Made by a program: the position numbers and the translations under genes
DNA from: Micrasema longulum
Taxonomy: Eukaryota > Arthropoda > Insecta > Trichoptera > Brachycentridae
Assembly: GCA_022494885.1 (NCBI GenBank)
Contig: JAGVSM010000952.1
Span: forward strand, 354,119 to 418,118
Direction: 5' to 3'
Length of the DNA: 64,000 nt
Notes under the pieces: generated by a model
What the model was told of the DNA's origin: nothing
Databases searched by the model: none
Seen by the model: the letters and a program-made list of their open reading frames with translations, nothing else
Part shown: one piece after another, positions 1 to 11,810 of the stretch
Numbering within the stretch: position 1 is the first letter of the stretch
How the letters are laid out: each line of letters starts with the position of its first letter

Positions 1-2299
1 CACTTTAAGAGCCCTGTTTGCATTTTTAATAAAACTTCTATAATATTTCTAGCAGGCGGTAGCGGTGTAATTAAATCGCTAATTCGAGGAGAATCTCCAT
101 AATTTAACATTGTAATAGCTGGTCACATCACTTGCTTAAACATTTTATTTTATTTTAACAGGTGTTGCATATCAATTTATTCGTGCTTAACAAGTAGGAC
201 TATAAAAATAACTATAATATTAAACCCATTATAAGGTTTCGCTATTTCCCTCCGTGCTCTATTGGACAATTTTCCTGTAACCGTATAATATTTTACTGAG
301 ATAAATACATCAACTTCACACAGCTATTTTTTCGATTCATAGATTTTATGTTTGTTTTATTTATTTAATAATTACGAATCCATAACTTTTCTTGGATGTT
401 TCTGATGTGTAAACTATGCTACTTTAATTTATCTTAGATGTATTCCTGATTTTCTGCTTCAAATATTACGTAGGTGCATACAAACCCTTTTGAATGTATT
501 TGAACTTATGTATTTCATGCAACCTGCATTTTAGAAAACAAAAATACGGTACCAATGGTGAAAATGAATCCTTTATTTAATATTTGTGTTGTTTATAATT
601 ATTTCTACAAATTTATGATACGCATTTTTAACGCTGGAAAGGGGGTCTTTAGTTTACTAGTGTGATGTAGATGACGCCTGCCTGCCTTTATGTACTTTAT
701 TTTAACTAGGCCGAAGAGAAGATTTGTCGGTGTTATTTGAAGTAATAAATCAAATCGTAATTTTTAAGGCGGGATTCGCCTTTCGACCTCAACAGCTGTA
801 ATTTGATCACTAATTTGACACGGATTCATCTCGCGAATCTGCCACGAAGGGCTCCGATGTAAGAGTGTAGAGAGGCATATCCCGGTGACCATCCCCGCGT
901 CTTCGTCTGTGTGCCTCCCTCCCCGCCATTAATGCGGGACGATTAATCTTCCTTCGTACTAACTACTCACTATACGCGATGAGTGGGGCATTTTCTCTCG
1001 AGCACAATGGTATAACGATATCAGTCGGCACTTTTCCTTCTTGGCACCCCCGCCCCAGGGTCGAGGGACGGAAGAAAAGGTGTTTGCGCGGCTTCGCGAG
1101 AAAAATAACAGCCTTCTTCCTTCCCAGCCTACCTCTTTAATTTCATTTTTCACTCTTGTATGATTTTAATCTAATTTTTCCTCGAGATGGATCCTCCCCC
1201 ACGAATTTCCTGCCGACATTCAATGCAGATCGCGTAATAATAACATATTAATCGCACCTTGTACTCGACCGACACTACACTTCTTTGATCGGAGCCCTCG
1301 GAAGTGGGAGTACTCTCGCGGAAAAGAATGTTAACGAAAAACATCCCCCTAATTTCTTATGAATCTGAAACATCACGACTGTTTAAACCTCGGACAAACA
1401 TTTGCGTGAATTACGTTTATTTCACATATAGGTAGATGAACAATGAAGTGTCTTTCAACCTTCAATTCGCTCGACTCGTAATAATCACTACTTCAAACCA
1501 GGAAATGTCAGAACAATGTCAAGATCAAACGACTCTTTAATACCAATTCACTTCAAATGTGTCGTGTTATATTTAGTATAAAATTGAATATATTGTATAG
1601 TCAGGAAAGTGTTTTTAAAATACTTATGGTGCATTTCATTCAATAAATAACATTATTCTTCTCATATTTTCAAATAAAATAAAATGCGTTTTATCATCAC
1701 ATCTACATAATATTATCAAATAAAAAAAACGTACTTCTTACAAACAGTTTTTACGAATATTAATTTTCATAAATATTTTATTAGAATTGTAAAACCAGAC
1801 TTCTGTAAAAACTTTTTTTATCTCAAATAGAAATTATTTGAAACTTCAAGATATAAATTTGAGATTAAAGATACATTTATAATGTACATATTCTTTCATC
1901 GAAAAAGTTAATACGTTTATGTCTTCATTAAGATTTTATGTGTATAAAAAATAAGTTAAATTGCACACAACCTTGTAATGATTTGCAGTAATTATTTTGC
2001 CGTCATTTGCACATTTTACTTTGATTGGTACCTAACAATCAAAGTACAATATAATATGTTTCGTATGTGCATATTAAGTGTTCAAAATATTAAAATTTAT
2101 ACGCTCAATTAAGATATCGAATAAGTTGTTAGAAAGGTGTTTTTTTATACTTTACTTTAAAAGCAAATTCCTTTAGATATCTTAAAAAAATAGTAACTAG
2201 AATTATTAATCGATATTTTTATAAATACGCATAATATTATTTACCTACATAACCTATTTATATCCTATATTTGTTTAAAAAAATATATATCACTCAAAA
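1..2299. other. No gene seen; balanced-composition island at about 760-1350
   Basis: Most of this stretch is AT-rich with no coding signal. From about 760 to 1350 composition becomes balanced, with CpG-containing runs (TCTCGCGAATCTGCCACGAA at 829-848) and no similarity to the repeats recognised elsewhere in the window. It could be conserved intronic regulatory DNA; this is inference from composition only. Confidence 0.4.
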
Positions 2300-2356
2300 T
2301 TCTCAAGAATCAAACCCGAGACCTCTACCATTACATTACGAGATAGACTTATCTCC
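2300..2356 (-). repeat. Possible tRNA-headed SINE fragment
   Basis: On the minus strand TCTCGGGTTTGATTC (about 2308-2322) resembles a pol III B box, and TCTCGTAATGTAATGGTAGA resembles the A-box region of the SINE-2 family described at 17478. The rest of the element is not recognisable. Confidence 0.4.
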
Positions 2357-3124
2357 CTTCGATTTCCATTTTCAGGTTTTTTACCTGAGAGAAGCATCGA
2401 GTCGCAAAAACACTCGTTCAGGACTCTGGTTCTACTTTACATACAAAACTGAATTTTTAATCCGCCCGGGCACAGAAAAATATGTATTTATTAGCAATAT
2501 TAATATATTTTTATTTATATATATTTTGTTCAAATTTGTAACCTGCTGTACTAATAGGCAATTAAATGATTTATTCGTATTACAGTTAAACAATTATTTT
2601 CTTAATAATTACCTAGTATTCGATTATTCCTATCAATCGGTTATGCACATCTTATCGGTAGAATTGGTGAAATAGTTTCTCGTTATTTTTTTAATGCCCG
2701 CGTGACGCAAGCGCGGGACATCGCAACGATTCGCAATGCAAAATGCACCTGTGACGTTCGGCAGAATAAAAGTATGTCAGTTCATAATAATTATTGTATT
2801 ACCTACTGCGCTGATCAGAATGGTGCAACGACCGATGAATCCAAACTGACCTTGGCTATTTTTCAAGGGCAATTGTAATAGAGCGCAATATTATTCGTCT
2901 ATCGTGACGCATGCGCATAAAACGCTTTCAATGATTGCTCTAACGAAATACTGTAAGCAAATCAATTTTCTTTCCATTTTTTTCAATTTGCGAACGTGAA
3001 ATAACTGTGTATCAATCAATTTTCCGTGTTATTTTATGTGTTATTTAAAATTACTTACCATTTAAATGTATCGAATCAAATTATACAACATAATATGTGA
3101 ATTATCGTGTAGGTAACAATGTGT

Positions 3125-3255
3125 GTTGTGATTCCGTGGCGAACTCATGGATCAAAGGTCCGAGGTTCAAACCCCACTCTACCCCAAAATAATTCCCATT
3201 TTCTAATGGTGAGACTCTGAAAATGACCCCCAAAAACTGGAGTGTTCGGGTAAAT
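3125..3255 (+). repeat. SINE-1 family, tRNA-headed
   Basis: The sequence GTGGCGAACTCATGGATCAA then GAGGTTCAAACCCCACTC (B box) is followed by the family body CCATTTTCTAATGGTGAG. Other copies are at 9445-9520 (minus), 11352-11440, 15650-15735 (minus) and 29486-29610. The 3' part here is followed by an A-rich tract at 3271-3290, consistent with a retroposed end. Confidence 0.7.
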
Positions 3256-3485
3256 TATGAGAACGCAAATTAAAAAAAAATAATAAAAGTAGTATTTATT
3301 TGTATATTTTTAATAATAACGTATTTTACGAATAGCACATTCAAATTTTTAACGAACGTTGCTTATGTGTGAGTGACAGAACGTTTTCAAATAAAATATT
3401 CAAGTTCTACCAACACAAACGAAATGTGTGTGTTAACTTGGTTCACAGACTGGTACTAACGCATTAATATAACAAAAAAATTCTT

Positions 3486-3616
3486 ATACCCGTATGCAGA
3501 GACAAGCCTTAAGGTGAGGAGAGTACATTCTATTGTCTTCACCTTCGGGTTATTCTCTGCATTTGAAATTAGAATGTACTTTCCTCACCTTAAGTTTTGT
3601 CTCTGCATACGGGTAT
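3486..3616. mobile_element. 131-bp palindromic MITE (family H), copy 1
   Basis: The ends are perfect inverted repeats, ATACCCGTATGCAGAGACAA against its complement at 3597-3616. The two arms continue to pair (CCTTAAGGTGAGGA with TCCTCACCTTAAG; GTACATTCTA with TAGAATGTAC) around a ~35-base centre. A second copy at 62131-62265 differs at only a few positions. No coding capacity. The transcript would fold into a long hairpin. Confidence 0.9.
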
Positions 3617-3619
3617 TAC

Positions 3620-4885
3620 TCACCGTACCTAACTTATGTAAATGTTATTCTTACATATTATATGCACTATTTGAATGTGTGCATACATTGTTATACATTT
3701 TTCCTTTAGTTTTAATGTTTCTATTTTATTTCATTATAATTTGTAAATATTAAACTTCTTTACGGACGATATTATAAAGTTTTAATAGAAGGCCTCAATG
3801 AAGGGGAAATAATCGTGTACCTGCTTTTTGCATCTAGTACCTATACATTTTAATAGCCAACACACCTTTTCTTTTAAAATATTTCCTTTTTTCGTTTAGA
3901 TGTTTTTCTTTTGCATTTAATTTGTATCTTAAAAGTTTTCATTGTGTTTTTTGGTTTTGTTGTTTTGTAGATTTCTGTTCGTCTATTGTGGTTTCCGTTT
4001 CAATTTTCATTCTTTTTACAACATTTTACTTGTTTAATTTATCCTCAACACTATCATGGGTCAAAAACCCCGTGTTCTATTATATTTATTGGAGATTTAA
4101 ACAGTAATGCAGATTATAATAAAAAAATCATATATATACACATAATAAAACCAATGACAGATATCTTCAGAAATATAAATCAGTTATAATGTTTCTTCAG
4201 GTGTGGAAATATGTGGATTGATTGTGGACATGGGTGTGTATAATATTAATGCACAAGTTTTAAAAATATATCAAACACAATTTCAATAATTTGAAGTTAG
4301 AAAAATAAATTTAAAAAATAGGGTTTTTTAATATTCATCGGGCAATTATTTTTGCTTTTAAGAGACAAATCGGACCGACCAATATAATTGGGTTAAGAAA
4401 GGTCCTCCGGCAAATTATTGAAAATAGTTTTCTGCAATTAAAATTGTTCAAATATTTTCCAAGAATACAAACTTTTGGTATTGCTATTTTTTTAACGCAA
4501 ATATTAAATCAGTATGTTAAACGCTTCTTATTGTATTAGTTATCCGAATTAATTTTGTAAACAAAAACCTACGAATTAAATTTAATTTTACACCTGTTTA
4601 ATTTGCAGAATCAGAAAATAGGTATTTCTTTCGTAACTTTTGCTACTCATTCTAATTCGGGGAAACAGTGAAATATTTTTGTGTTTTTTTTTAAATTTGG
4701 CAATATATTTCCGTCAAATGCGCTAATCTGTAAACCACGAGGCCCAGCTAACCGAATTGTTTCAGCTTGATAATGGTAATCTCTGGAGGTACTACTGATT
4801 TTCGTCCCCTCAAGTTAAATGATTCCGGTTTCGTTTTCTGAGTCAGTCAAAACCGTCAACGTAGCACTGCATCTGGTATTTCAAT
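3620..4885. other. No gene seen
   Basis: AT-rich DNA with short chance reading frames. I recognise no repeat family or exon. Confidence 0.5.
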
Positions 4886-4886
4886 A

Positions 4887-5365
4887 AGGAACTTCAGCCC
4901 AACGGGAAATTAGATCCAAAAATGTTTTCTTGCGCGGGGTAAAAATTACATTGTACTACAAAGTTTCTTAAAAATGTACCGAAAAAATAATAAAAAATAT
5001 TTTAATAAAAACGCACTACTTTGAATGACGTCACTGGTTCACATGAATCAACCTATGATCTTTAGATCGTAGTTCGGTATATTCGGTATCGGTATCGGAT
5101 CGGTAGTTCACATGAATCAACCTATGATCTATAGCTTTTAAGCTATGGAAGATTTCCGATCTGCTTGTCGTTTCTTTACCAATGGGAAGAACTGAATGAG
5201 AATAAGCGGAAATGAACCTCTGACGCTGCTCGCGGAGTTTTTTCAGAAATACAAAACTTTAAAAAATCATAGCGCTGATAATACGATATATAAAAATTGA
5301 AAAGAAAAATTGTTAGCTTAGTTTAATAGTCTATTAAAAAAAACCACTGAACTTCCTCATTATAG
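4887..5365 (+). repeat. Repeat X, copy 1 (with internal 69-bp duplication)
   Basis: From AGGAACTTCAG to AACCACTGAACTTCCTCATT this matches 36773-37190, which directly follows a mariner relic there. Within this copy GTTCACATGAATCAACCTAT occurs at 5037 and again at 5106, separated by a CGGTAT-rich spacer, so a 69-bp segment has been duplicated. The nature of repeat X is unknown; it may be the 3' part of a mariner-associated element. Confidence 0.75.
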
Positions 5366-5514
5366 TACAAATAACTTGTATCGTTTGTTTGTGAAAATAA
5401 TATTTTAATCCCATTACTATAATTAAGAACCCGAAACAAGCTTTTGATTTTTGATTTAATTAAAATTTTTCCAAATCAAATTTCAATCAAGAAAAAAAAA
5501 CTTTGTTTTCATTT

Positions 5515-5570
5515 CATTTCCGCTCTACTGGTACATAGGGCACTGCATTGGTACACCAACCGCGGCGTAT
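5515..5570 (-). repeat. SINE-2 family 3' end fragment
   Basis: The string CTGGTACATAGGGCACTGCA and the following TTGGTACACCAA are the complement of the conserved 3' body of SINE-2 (TTGG..CAATGCAGTGCCCTATG at 12771). Confidence 0.5.
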
Positions 5571-6935
5571 CTTAATCATTATTATTCCATGAAGGTATGA
5601 TGATCAGTACGTTTCAGGTATTAGGCGAGATAACTGATGGTGGGCGAGCTGTATGTGAATATATTATTTATACGGAATTTCTTCAATCTTTATAACTGCC
5701 AAAAAATACAATTTTATAAGACCGCTGGCGTTGGTTTTGTGTTATGTTGGAACAATAACGCTTTTATTTAATACTTTACAATGTAAAATTATACGACACA
5801 TTGATTTGACATAATATCATATCAATACTATAACATTTTTTATAATGAAGTGTCATGTGATTTTCGTCTGTATACGTACATTATATGTATATTCCCATCG
5901 CAAATCCAAAAGGCTACACATATATACTCGACCATACAATTTATATGCAAATGGCTTGAGATACAGTATAACTCTTGATTGCAACATATTTGTATTCATT
6001 TATTGCGAACAGCCTCTTGATACAAATGGATCGTCCGTCCTCGTGAACCGAGTAGTCGGGGAGAATAGGAGTTAGTGCATAGGGAATGCAATAATTCGCA
6101 CGTCATTATAATCCATGCATTTGTAATCAGCACTTCAATTTTAAGTTTTTTGATACATTTCTAGAATATATGATACTGTAACCATAATAGTATATGTAGA
6201 TACTGTATAATACTCAAGAGTAATAATGCGTAACCTAGAGAGGAGCCCAAACGTAGGAAAACCATTCTATGACTATTGGGTATTAAGTTAGCTACAGTTC
6301 GCAGCAAAACAATGGGCCGTGTTCAGGTCAAGAATTGCCTAATGGATATTAATTTGCATTGTAATTACTTTTAAATGTGTACCTGTGTATTTATCATTGC
6401 CGGGTTATTCCAATCTATTTTTCTATAATTCGCCTATATTTATTTTATAGAACTGAAAATATATGTTTGTTTATTTTTTTATTCATTTTATTCACTATAT
6501 ATTTATGTTATATTCATTGAGACATAAATCCCAACTCCATTAAACCAAAGTCCTGTGTTGAGTTTGTTGGTCCGTCACATCTCCGAAACGGCGAGTCGTA
6601 GCGGCCTGAAATTTGGACACGTCATTTTAGATACGATTTCAAAATTAACATTGCTATTTTCGAGTAAAATTTGAATCGACCTCTACTCGATAAAAATCAA
6701 ACTTTATATGGATGCCTAGTGCGGCCCTGACATGTTTTCTACAATCAACTGTCATTATCAATAGTAAATATACTTTAATTCTCAAATTTATCTACTTAAT
6801 TGAGAAAAAATAGTATCTGAAGTAAATATGTTGATATAAGGAAAGTTTTTAAGCAACATACATACGTGTCGGGACAATAAATGCCAATAATCAATGTAAA
6901 TCATGGGAAAAATATTCCAAATTCCTGTGAAAACT
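5571..6935. other. No gene seen
   Basis: AT-rich. A segment at 6520-6565 (GAGACATAAATCCCAACTCC, then AAAGTCCTGTGTTGAG) is shared in diverged form with 56500-56535 and 60405-60445, so it is a repeat fragment. Nothing else is recognised. Confidence 0.5.
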
Positions 6936-6939
6936 TCTG

Positions 6940-7306
6940 AGCCATGATGCTTTTTTTCGTCCCATACCCCGCCTGCCCTCTATCTTTCCATCCATAATAA
7001 GTTGAAGAAGAGCATATTTCTCACTGCGGAATATGTGACCAAAGTATATTAGGCTTTTTAATTTTTTTTTCTGGTCAGTAACTCTGTCTCTTTGTTCATA
7101 ATGCTTAAAACCGCTTCATTGGAGACACGATCAGTCCATGAGATTCAAAGCATTCTTCTGTATAGCCAAAGTTCATAGGCCTCAATTTTGTTTATCGCTG
7201 AAATTTCAAGAGTCCAACCCTCCACTCCATATAGCAACTCTGGCAATACATAAGCTTTTATTGCTCTCCATCTTGTGCTTAGCAATAAAAGTTCACTCTC
7301 CATTTT
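6940..7306 (-). mobile_element. RTE-like non-LTR retrotransposon fragment, RT C-terminal part
   Basis: On the minus strand the reading from about 7300 gives STRWRAIKAYVLPELLYGVE followed by GWTL and KIEAYELWLYRRML, the well-known end-of-RT motif (YVLS-x-LLYG-x-E-WTL ... EAFE-WLYRRML) of non-LTR elements. Further down, with stops and shifts, ILWSHIPQ and STYYGWK correspond to the Y-x-GH-x-x-RN ... LI-EGK region. The fragment is cut at 7307 by a P1 palindromic element. It is dead: multiple stops and no upstream RT core. Confidence 0.75.
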
Positions 7307-7551
7307 TTGCAACAGAGAGGGAAAGCATTTTTGAGAAAGGAATATGGAAGTCAAGGCATTAACAGGGTTTATAACCTGTCATTGGCCGGTTTAAGTGGCC
7401 ACTTTACGCACTTTAAAATTCACCATTCTGCCCAAGTATAAACACAGTGTGTAAAGTGGTCACTAAAACCATCTAATGACAGGTCATAAGCCCAGTAAAT
7501 GCCTAGACTTCCATATTCCCTTCTCAAAAATGTTATCCCTCTCTGTTGCAA
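7307..7551. mobile_element. P1 palindromic MITE, inner-arm copy
   Basis: The left end TTGCAACAGAGAGGGAAAGC mirrors the right end CCCTCTCTGTTGCAA. The arms carry the family hallmarks GGAATATGGAAGTC, ACCTGTCATTGG, and TTTAAGTGGCCACTTTACGC with their complements (AATGACAGGTCATAAGCCC, GCCTAGACTTCCATATTCCC). It is inserted in the RTE fragment. Both arms are present but the outer arms of the full family structure are missing. Confidence 0.85.
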
Positions 7552-7554
7552 AAA

Positions 7555-9030
7555 TAATAAACAGTCTCTTCCAACCTACCAAAATCGTTTTATTTGAGAA
7601 AACCAGTGCTATATGAACATATTGTAGGTATATTTTCACTATAAAACACAACATTGATGTATCTATTTGTATTTTTTTAGAACTAAAAGTTAACTATATT
7701 GCAACGGTAAGAAGTTATAAAATGTTGCAGTAAATTATTTGGTCCCAGTTGGGCGACATTGTAATGGTAGGTTATCACAACCCTAATGATCAAATTTATA
7801 AGATATAGAAGAATAATAAAGATAACCAAATAAAGCACCTACAAACATTTTACCATTCACCAGTTTCGCTCAATCGGCAAGCACATGAGAATTCTCCAAA
7901 AGAATAAGATTATATTGTTTAAATTTAATTTTATGAACTGCGTCAAAAACGTTATATTTAAAAAACTTTACTGTAAAATAGAATAAATATGACTCAGAGA
8001 TCTGGATTTTATGAAATAAACATCTCGTTAGTGAAATACAAAATTTTGATAAAAGAAGCAATCCTCTACAAATACAACAAGGTTAGATATTATAAAAAAA
8101 AAACAGAATTCTGCCTAGCTGGTGTGAATAAATGGTTGACAATAAATTTATCAAAAAAGTTAAGATTCGTAATAATAGTAATAACAACTGAAATAGGTTT
8201 TTGATTGTTTTCTTCTTGCCGTAATATGGAATAATGTTGAATTTACGAAATAAAAATCCGCAGATGGAATTTTATATGCGACGTCTTCGGTTGATATGCT
8301 TGAAGTCATGATTGGCTCAGTTGATGAGTTCCCAGAAGATTGTTTGTCGACATCTGAATTCAGTAGATGATCGTGTGCTTCATTGCATTTGTTAATTTGT
8401 GTCTCGTGATGTTGAAGAAAACTTTAGAATCTGACACTGACTTTTCCAGGTATTTACGAATAAACTTCGTAATGATTTCTCATCCATTAAAATCATGGAG
8501 TAAGTATAGCATATTGTAAAATCTTTATCATAGGACAAAGTAGATAAAAAGGTGTAGGAAAAATAAAAAAAGGAAAAGAAAAAAGGGGAAGAAGGGAGAA
8601 AAAAAGGAAACCTATATAAAATACAATATCTCTCTGTACAAGAATTGCGCTAATGAATTAAAAACAAATAGGCTAACGTTACGTTGAACGTTCCCTTTCT
8701 TGAAGGACTACATTTTTGAAATGTGTGGTTGCCTGCCCTTAGAGTTCTTCCGCGACAGCTGGACTGCTCGTCCCGAGTTTTGAATGGAAAAGAAATCATT
8801 TCTAGAGCACGGGTTTCATATGGATGAATTACTGCCGCGGCCGACAGATGGCGCTAAATCAGGCAACATAAAATTATATTCGAGTACTAAAATGTCTTCA
8901 AAAACGGGGTACGTTTGACTTGTTTTTTACAACGTTACAACATATCTACACTATACTATAAAGAGAGGAGAGGGTATAGAGGGAATAAAAGAGGGAGGAG
9001 GAAGGAAAAACTCTAATGTTCAGGAAGTGA
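7555..9030. other. No gene seen; purine-rich tracts
   Basis: Mostly AT-rich. Purine runs occur at 8546-8612 and 8961-9010. A balanced patch at 8690-8860 contains GACAGATGGCGCTA, which resembles an insulator-type core, but a single match is not evidence of function. Confidence 0.45.
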
Positions 9031-9034
9031 CATT

Positions 9035-9262
9035 TTATACGTGATTTTGATGTAAAAAAAAAAAGGGCGGGGCTTCTCTAACATTAGTGAGTAGATTATT
9101 CCATAATCGAGCAGCTGCTATTGTAAAAGGGGTGGCAAAAAAATTAGAGAGGTGAATGCGTATTGAAAGGGTTTTCTCGTTACTAGATCGATGAAATAGC
9201 CCATACTGTAATATAGGTTGGAAGACCTCTCTCAGATGTAATGTTATAATAAATTTAGTCAT
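9035..9262 (-). mobile_element. Non-LTR retrotransposon fragment, RT C-terminus
   Basis: The minus-strand reading HRSSNEKTLSIRIHLSNFFA then FTIAAARLWNNLLTNVREAP is the C-terminal signature of jockey/CR1-type reverse transcriptases (R-x-x-F-x-x-R-AARLWN-LP-x-x-R). About 75 codons remain open. The poly-T at 9051-9060 on this strand and the loss of everything upstream show a truncated relic. Confidence 0.7.
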
Positions 9263-9444
9263 AACAATTTACGTTTATCATTATATACGAGTATTTACCT
9301 TTATACAATATTATGTTATTAGTCTTTGCTCTCTTATTTTAAATTGTCTGCAATACATCAGATGATAAACTATTGTTGGTGGTTTAAAGGGACGAATATT
9401 ATTTCAATTTTGGTTGTAAATAACTCATTATTAGCAAATGGAAA

Positions 9445-9522
9445 TCAATTTGGGGTAGAGTGAGGTTCGAACCTAGGACCTCTCCGCAACACTAGCCTCG
9501 GGACCACAACCCGATATAAAAT
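9445..9522 (-). repeat. SINE-1 family copy
   Basis: The complement of GGGGTAGAGTGAGGTTCGAA carries the family B box and CCCCA tract. ACCACAACCCG at 9504-9514 is the complement of the CGGGTTGTGGT head. It is on the minus strand. Confidence 0.65.
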
Positions 9523-9659
9523 GTTATATTTACGTGTACATTTTTTACATGAATATTTTTTTAAAAGTGTATAGTATGTTATGTTTATATCGAATAGAGG
9601 GGAACTGAATTCAATATTAGTTAAGATTGATAGATATTTTTGTCTTCAAGGAGTAAATA

Positions 9660-9722
9660 CCATTCAAATGCCTAGACTTCCTTATTTCCTACTCAAAAAT
9701 GTTTTGCTACTCTGTTGAAACC
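9660..9722. repeat. P1 arm fragment
   Basis: ATGCCTAGACTTCCTTATTT then CTACTCAAAAATGTTTTGCT and ACTCTGTTG match the right inner arm of P1. The rest is absent. Confidence 0.65.
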
Positions 9723-10370
9723 ATCCATGAATACATTTTTCAATATATTTTGCAAAACAATATTTTAGACAATTTACTATTAATAAGTGTATACCTTAAA
9801 CTTGTGGAAGATTTTACTTCTGCCCACCTTTAACCTCTAATAATCCTTCATTATATTACGTGTTACTAGTACGTATGTCATACATTATAATAGTAGTATA
9901 TTGAGTATTGCGATATACTACAATTACTATGCAGCAGGCTTATTCTGTCACAATTTCGTTTAGTAAGTTTGTTCGTTCGCCATATATCCATCGCATTCTA
10001 ACGCAATCAAAACCATATTTCGCTCTCGTTCCCTCTCTACGATACGAATGAATTAACGAAACGAATAAGTAACATCATAAGGCCACAGGATCGAAGTAAG
10101 GCTTTGCGTATTCCTTCAGCTATAAGGTGCCCCACATATTGTCTAATTTTGGAAAAAACAGTAAAGGACGTCCTCGCCGAGAGAACGTACGTCTATCTTA
10201 TGAGTTTAAAAAAATAGATGAGAGGCGGGTGTTTACTACAAATCAATCCCGGAGATCAAAATCAGAATATATTACGCTTCGTCTTTAAGTCAAATTGCAC
10301 TAGAGCGACCCTGCGCGGTGCGTCGCGGCAACACGATTTTTTTTATTTTTTTTATTTGAGAATTTATTTA

Positions 10371-10778
10371 TTAATCCTTACGAATTATTACATTCATTTT
10401 ACAAAAATAATATAAACTTTTTTTATTCATACTCTGTTGTTTAAGATAATATTTTTTACATCTTTTGAAAAGTTTGTCAGTCTTTTGTTTAGTTTTGTCT
10501 GGTAGTTTATTGTATAATTTCATTCCCCGGTTTATTAGTCCCAAATGTCCTTGTCTTGTTTTAGAAAGTTGTGAATGATATTTTTCTGATATTCTCGTAT
10601 TATGTTCATGTTTACTACAATGTTTTACAAGTTTTAGTTCTTCGTCTATAATTATTATTTTCACGCGGCACTCCATACATAATTTTGTCGCGCAGCGCGG
10701 CTTAAATGCTGTTTGTCCTTTACATTTCCATTCAGAAGGGCCACTGATTCTGCTGTGGTGCACCTTTGCTTTGCACAT
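10371..10778 (-). mobile_element. Non-LTR retrotransposon fragment, RT C-terminal end
   Basis: The minus strand is open for 135 codons. Its second half (KHEHNTRISEKYHSQLSKTR then QGHLGLINRGMKLYNKLPDK) resembles the tail of non-LTR RT proteins, in which a G-x-KLYN-LP motif is followed by a basic segment (here FKRCKKYYL). The first ~45 residues contain several Cys and are not recognised; they may come from a different reading frame. Sequence just beyond (10838-10866) shares ATGCCTCGACACGGGT with 42748-42763. Confidence 0.55.
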
Positions 10779-10869
10779 TTATATATTTATGTATTTTTAT
10801 GTTATTTTATATACCTAATTCTTTTTTTTTATACGACAACTTTACTCGGCACTACCCGTGTCGAGGCAT

Positions 10870-11350
10870 TTATTTACGTTCTTAATTTAATGCTCCTAAT
10901 TATAACAATATCTTAATAATATAAACATGTTTCTACGTACATCTATATATATACATTCGTGTACACACACATATATTATACAGAAAAGGGTTTTTTTATG
11001 TAATCACTATACGTCATAAGTTATTCAATATACACAATACATCACTACTGAAGTAAATTATTTCAGACTGAACTTTCTAAAAATTGGTACCTACGCATCC
11101 AATGACTTAATTTGCAGGCCCATAGAAACCTTTTCCCGAAAGTGCAAGACTGTGATACAGTCGGAGGCCCTATGTTATAGAGTACAGGATACACTCCCAG
11201 CAAAAGTGCTAATTTGTAAGCGATAGTAATCGGATTAATTTGTATAAATCCTTTGCATGTAGTAACATTATAATTTGTTTTACAAGAATAAACGTCATCT
11301 CTGCTTAGTACTGCGTAAAATACACTTTTTTAATGCGTCCTTGTTGTATT
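10870..11350. other. No gene seen
   Basis: AT-rich with an AT/TA microsatellite-like run at 10942-10980. No exon or repeat family recognised. Confidence 0.45.
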
Positions 11351-11351
11351 T

Positions 11352-11442
11352 TGATTTGGAATCAGGTGGATTCAAATCAGAGATCTGCGGTTCAAATCCC
11401 GCTTTATTCCAACTTGATTCCCATTTTTTTTCAGTAAAATAT
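11352..11442 (+). repeat. SINE-1 family copy
   Basis: AGATCTGCGGTTCAAATCCC (B box) is followed by ACTTGATTCCCATTTTTTTT, as in the 29486 copy. The head is degraded. Confidence 0.6.
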
Positions 11443-11505
11443 TTAGGTAAATCTTAAAAACGCATATTTAAAATAAAAATAGAGCTATTTATACTGATTT
11501 TATTT

Positions 11506-11765
11506 CGTTGCGACTGAGAGAAAACATTTTTAAGAAGGGAATATGGAAGTCTAGGCATTAACAGGGTTTATGACCTGTCATTGGCCGGTTTAAGTGGCCA
11601 CTTTACACACTGTGTAACATTCATCATTCTGCCTGTGTTTGAACATCCACATTTCCTCAACTCTTCATCTGTTGACTTTTGTGAAGTAATAGAACTGAAA
11701 CCTTTATAATGTGGGTGAGATTCATCCTGCTGAACCAATTTACCTATTAGGCAACGCCTGAAAAC
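11506..11765. mobile_element. P1 element, left half with internal segment
   Basis: It begins TTGCGACTGAGAGAAAACAT and carries GAAGGGAATATGGAAGTCTA, GACCTGTCATTGGCCGG and TTTAAGTGGCCACTTTACAC. It then has the family's internal segment CATCTGTTGACTTTTGTGAA. There is no matching right inner arm. It is followed 45 bases later by a copy of only the outer arms. Confidence 0.8.
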
Positions 11766-11810
11766 ATTTATCTAATTTTTATACTTCTTATTTTACCGGG
11801 TAGTTAATTC

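Noticed and set aside
2271..2675. 134-codon open frame on the + strand.
   Set aside because: No domain, AT-driven composition, and it runs through a SINE-like B box on the other strand.
8838..8856. GACAGATGGCGCTA resembling an insulator-protein site.
   Set aside because: A single match, without conservation or clustering, carries no weight.
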